A stretch of DNA of 5,642 bases from an uncultured Solirubrobacterales bacterium (lineage in GTDB: Bacteria; Actinomycetota; Thermoleophilia; Solirubrobacterales; Solirubrobacteraceae): assembly GCA_937973575.1 (NCBI GenBank), contig CALJKH010000029.1:1-5642 (forward strand), read 5' to 3'. The position numbers and the translations under genes are program-made. Every line of letters starts with the position of its first letter. Positions within the stretch are counted from its first letter, which is position 1. Below, in pieces: positions 5,313 to 5,642 of this stretch. Below the pieces are notes generated by a model, which was given only the letters and a program-made list of their open reading frames with translations, did no database searches and had not been told where the DNA came from.

Positions 5313-5642
5313 ACGCAAGGCAAACGCCAAGAAGGCTGCGGCGCTGTTTGCGTTCGACCGCTCTCTTGGCAAGAACTGGGTGGTTGGGGCAGATGAGGCT
5401 GGCAGAGGCTGCCTTGCAGGCCCGCTGGTAGCTGCTGCAGTTGCCTTCGACCAGTCGCGGCTTTCGCTTGAGGATCTGCGGCGGCTTGAGGATCTTGATG
5501 ACTCGAAGAAGCGCAAAGGAGAGCGTCGCGCGGCTCTCTTCGAGGCCATCCAGCAGACGGCGGCTGTTGTGGCTATCTCAATCAAGCCCGCACAGGTGAT
5601 CGACCGGGACGGACTCCATGTGAGTAATAAGGCTGCGCTTGC
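5206..5642 (+). CDS. rnhB: Ribonuclease HII, N-terminal part (3' end outside window; start uncertain)
   Basis: RNase HII cuts RNA in RNA-DNA hybrids and starts removal of single ribonucleotides from DNA. The recognisable protein runs from about 5344 (LFAFDRSLGKNW) through VVGADEAGRGCLAGPLVAA (catalytic Asp-Glu pair at 5392-5397) and the LDDSKKRKGERRAALFEAI segment to the window edge, with no stop. The start is unclear. After the lepB stop the only in-frame ATG/GTG/TTG is GTG 5380, which would leave just MVGADEAG and lose the preceding family-like segment. In-frame GTGs at 5197 and 5206 lie inside lepB and would overlap it by more than 100 bases. A CTG at 5344 has AGAAGG eight bases before it. 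The coordinate given uses GTG 5206 as a maximal-type choice. Function is sure, start is not. Confidence 0.9.
   Translation, partial: MATQWIADTGDQSPSLGASDKPSPPTGRPTGSGSSRRKANAKKAAALFAFDRSLGKNWVVGADEAGRGCLAGPLVAAAVAFDQSRLSLEDLRRLEDLDDSKKRKGERRAALFEAIQQTAAVVAISIKPAQVIDRDGLHVSNKAAL

Noticed and set aside
1..5642. An undescribed defence, mobile or biosynthetic system in this window
   Set aside because: Every gene belongs to a known housekeeping family in a familiar order, with no repeats, attachment sites or foreign-looking composition; the unusual points are details of known proteins.

Overview
The window is a conserved housekeeping gene cluster from a bacterium, all on the plus strand, with almost no free space. 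Order: smc (3' part), a short NfeD-like membrane protein gene, rpsP, a KH-domain RNA-binding protein gene (khpA type), rimM, trmD, rplS, lepB and rnhB (5' part). The order rpsP-khpA-rimM-trmD-rplS-lepB-rnhB is widespread in Gram-positive bacteria and Actinomycetota. The SMC hinge and head segments, the 'LPSCE' segment of RimM and the N-terminal region of TrmD resemble, from memory, proteins of Thermoleophilia-like Actinomycetota (Solirubrobacterales relatives). G+C content is about 60% by eye, lower than is usual for cultured members of that group, so the source may be an uncultured lineage. The taxonomic call is an inference, not a search result.

Region 1 (2-1708) is the C-terminal part of the chromosome-condensing ATPase SMC: end of the hinge, returning coiled coil, and C-terminal head lobe with an acidic insert. 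Region 2 (1754-2188) is a small NfeD-family membrane protein that sits between smc and rpsP, where ftsY and ffh are often found. Regions 1 and 2, and 2 and 3, are separated by 45 and 63 bases, each holding a small inverted repeat and a -10-like box close to the next start codon. Region 3 (2252-5642) is the tightly packed ribosome/tRNA/secretion operon: bS16, KhpA-type protein, 30S maturation factor RimM, tRNA m1G37 methyltransferase TrmD, bL19, signal peptidase I and RNase HII. Junctions are 3 to 7 bases or 4-base stop/start overlaps, except for a 56-base gap before rplS.

The genes of region 3 link ribosome assembly (S16, RimM, L19, KH protein), decoding fidelity (TrmD), secretion (LepB) and removal of RNA from DNA (RnhB), so co-expression with growth rate is the expected logic. 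The most distinctive features are a roughly 110-residue, very acidic, lysine-free tail on bL19 containing a tandem pentapeptide repeat; an acidic insert in the SMC head; four cysteines in the extracytoplasmic part of LepB; apparently leaderless starts for nfeD and rpsP with a shared nine-base promoter element; and an rnhB reading frame without an obvious start codon after lepB. I see no mobile element, CRISPR array, tRNA or rRNA, and no convincing sign of an undescribed multi-gene system.
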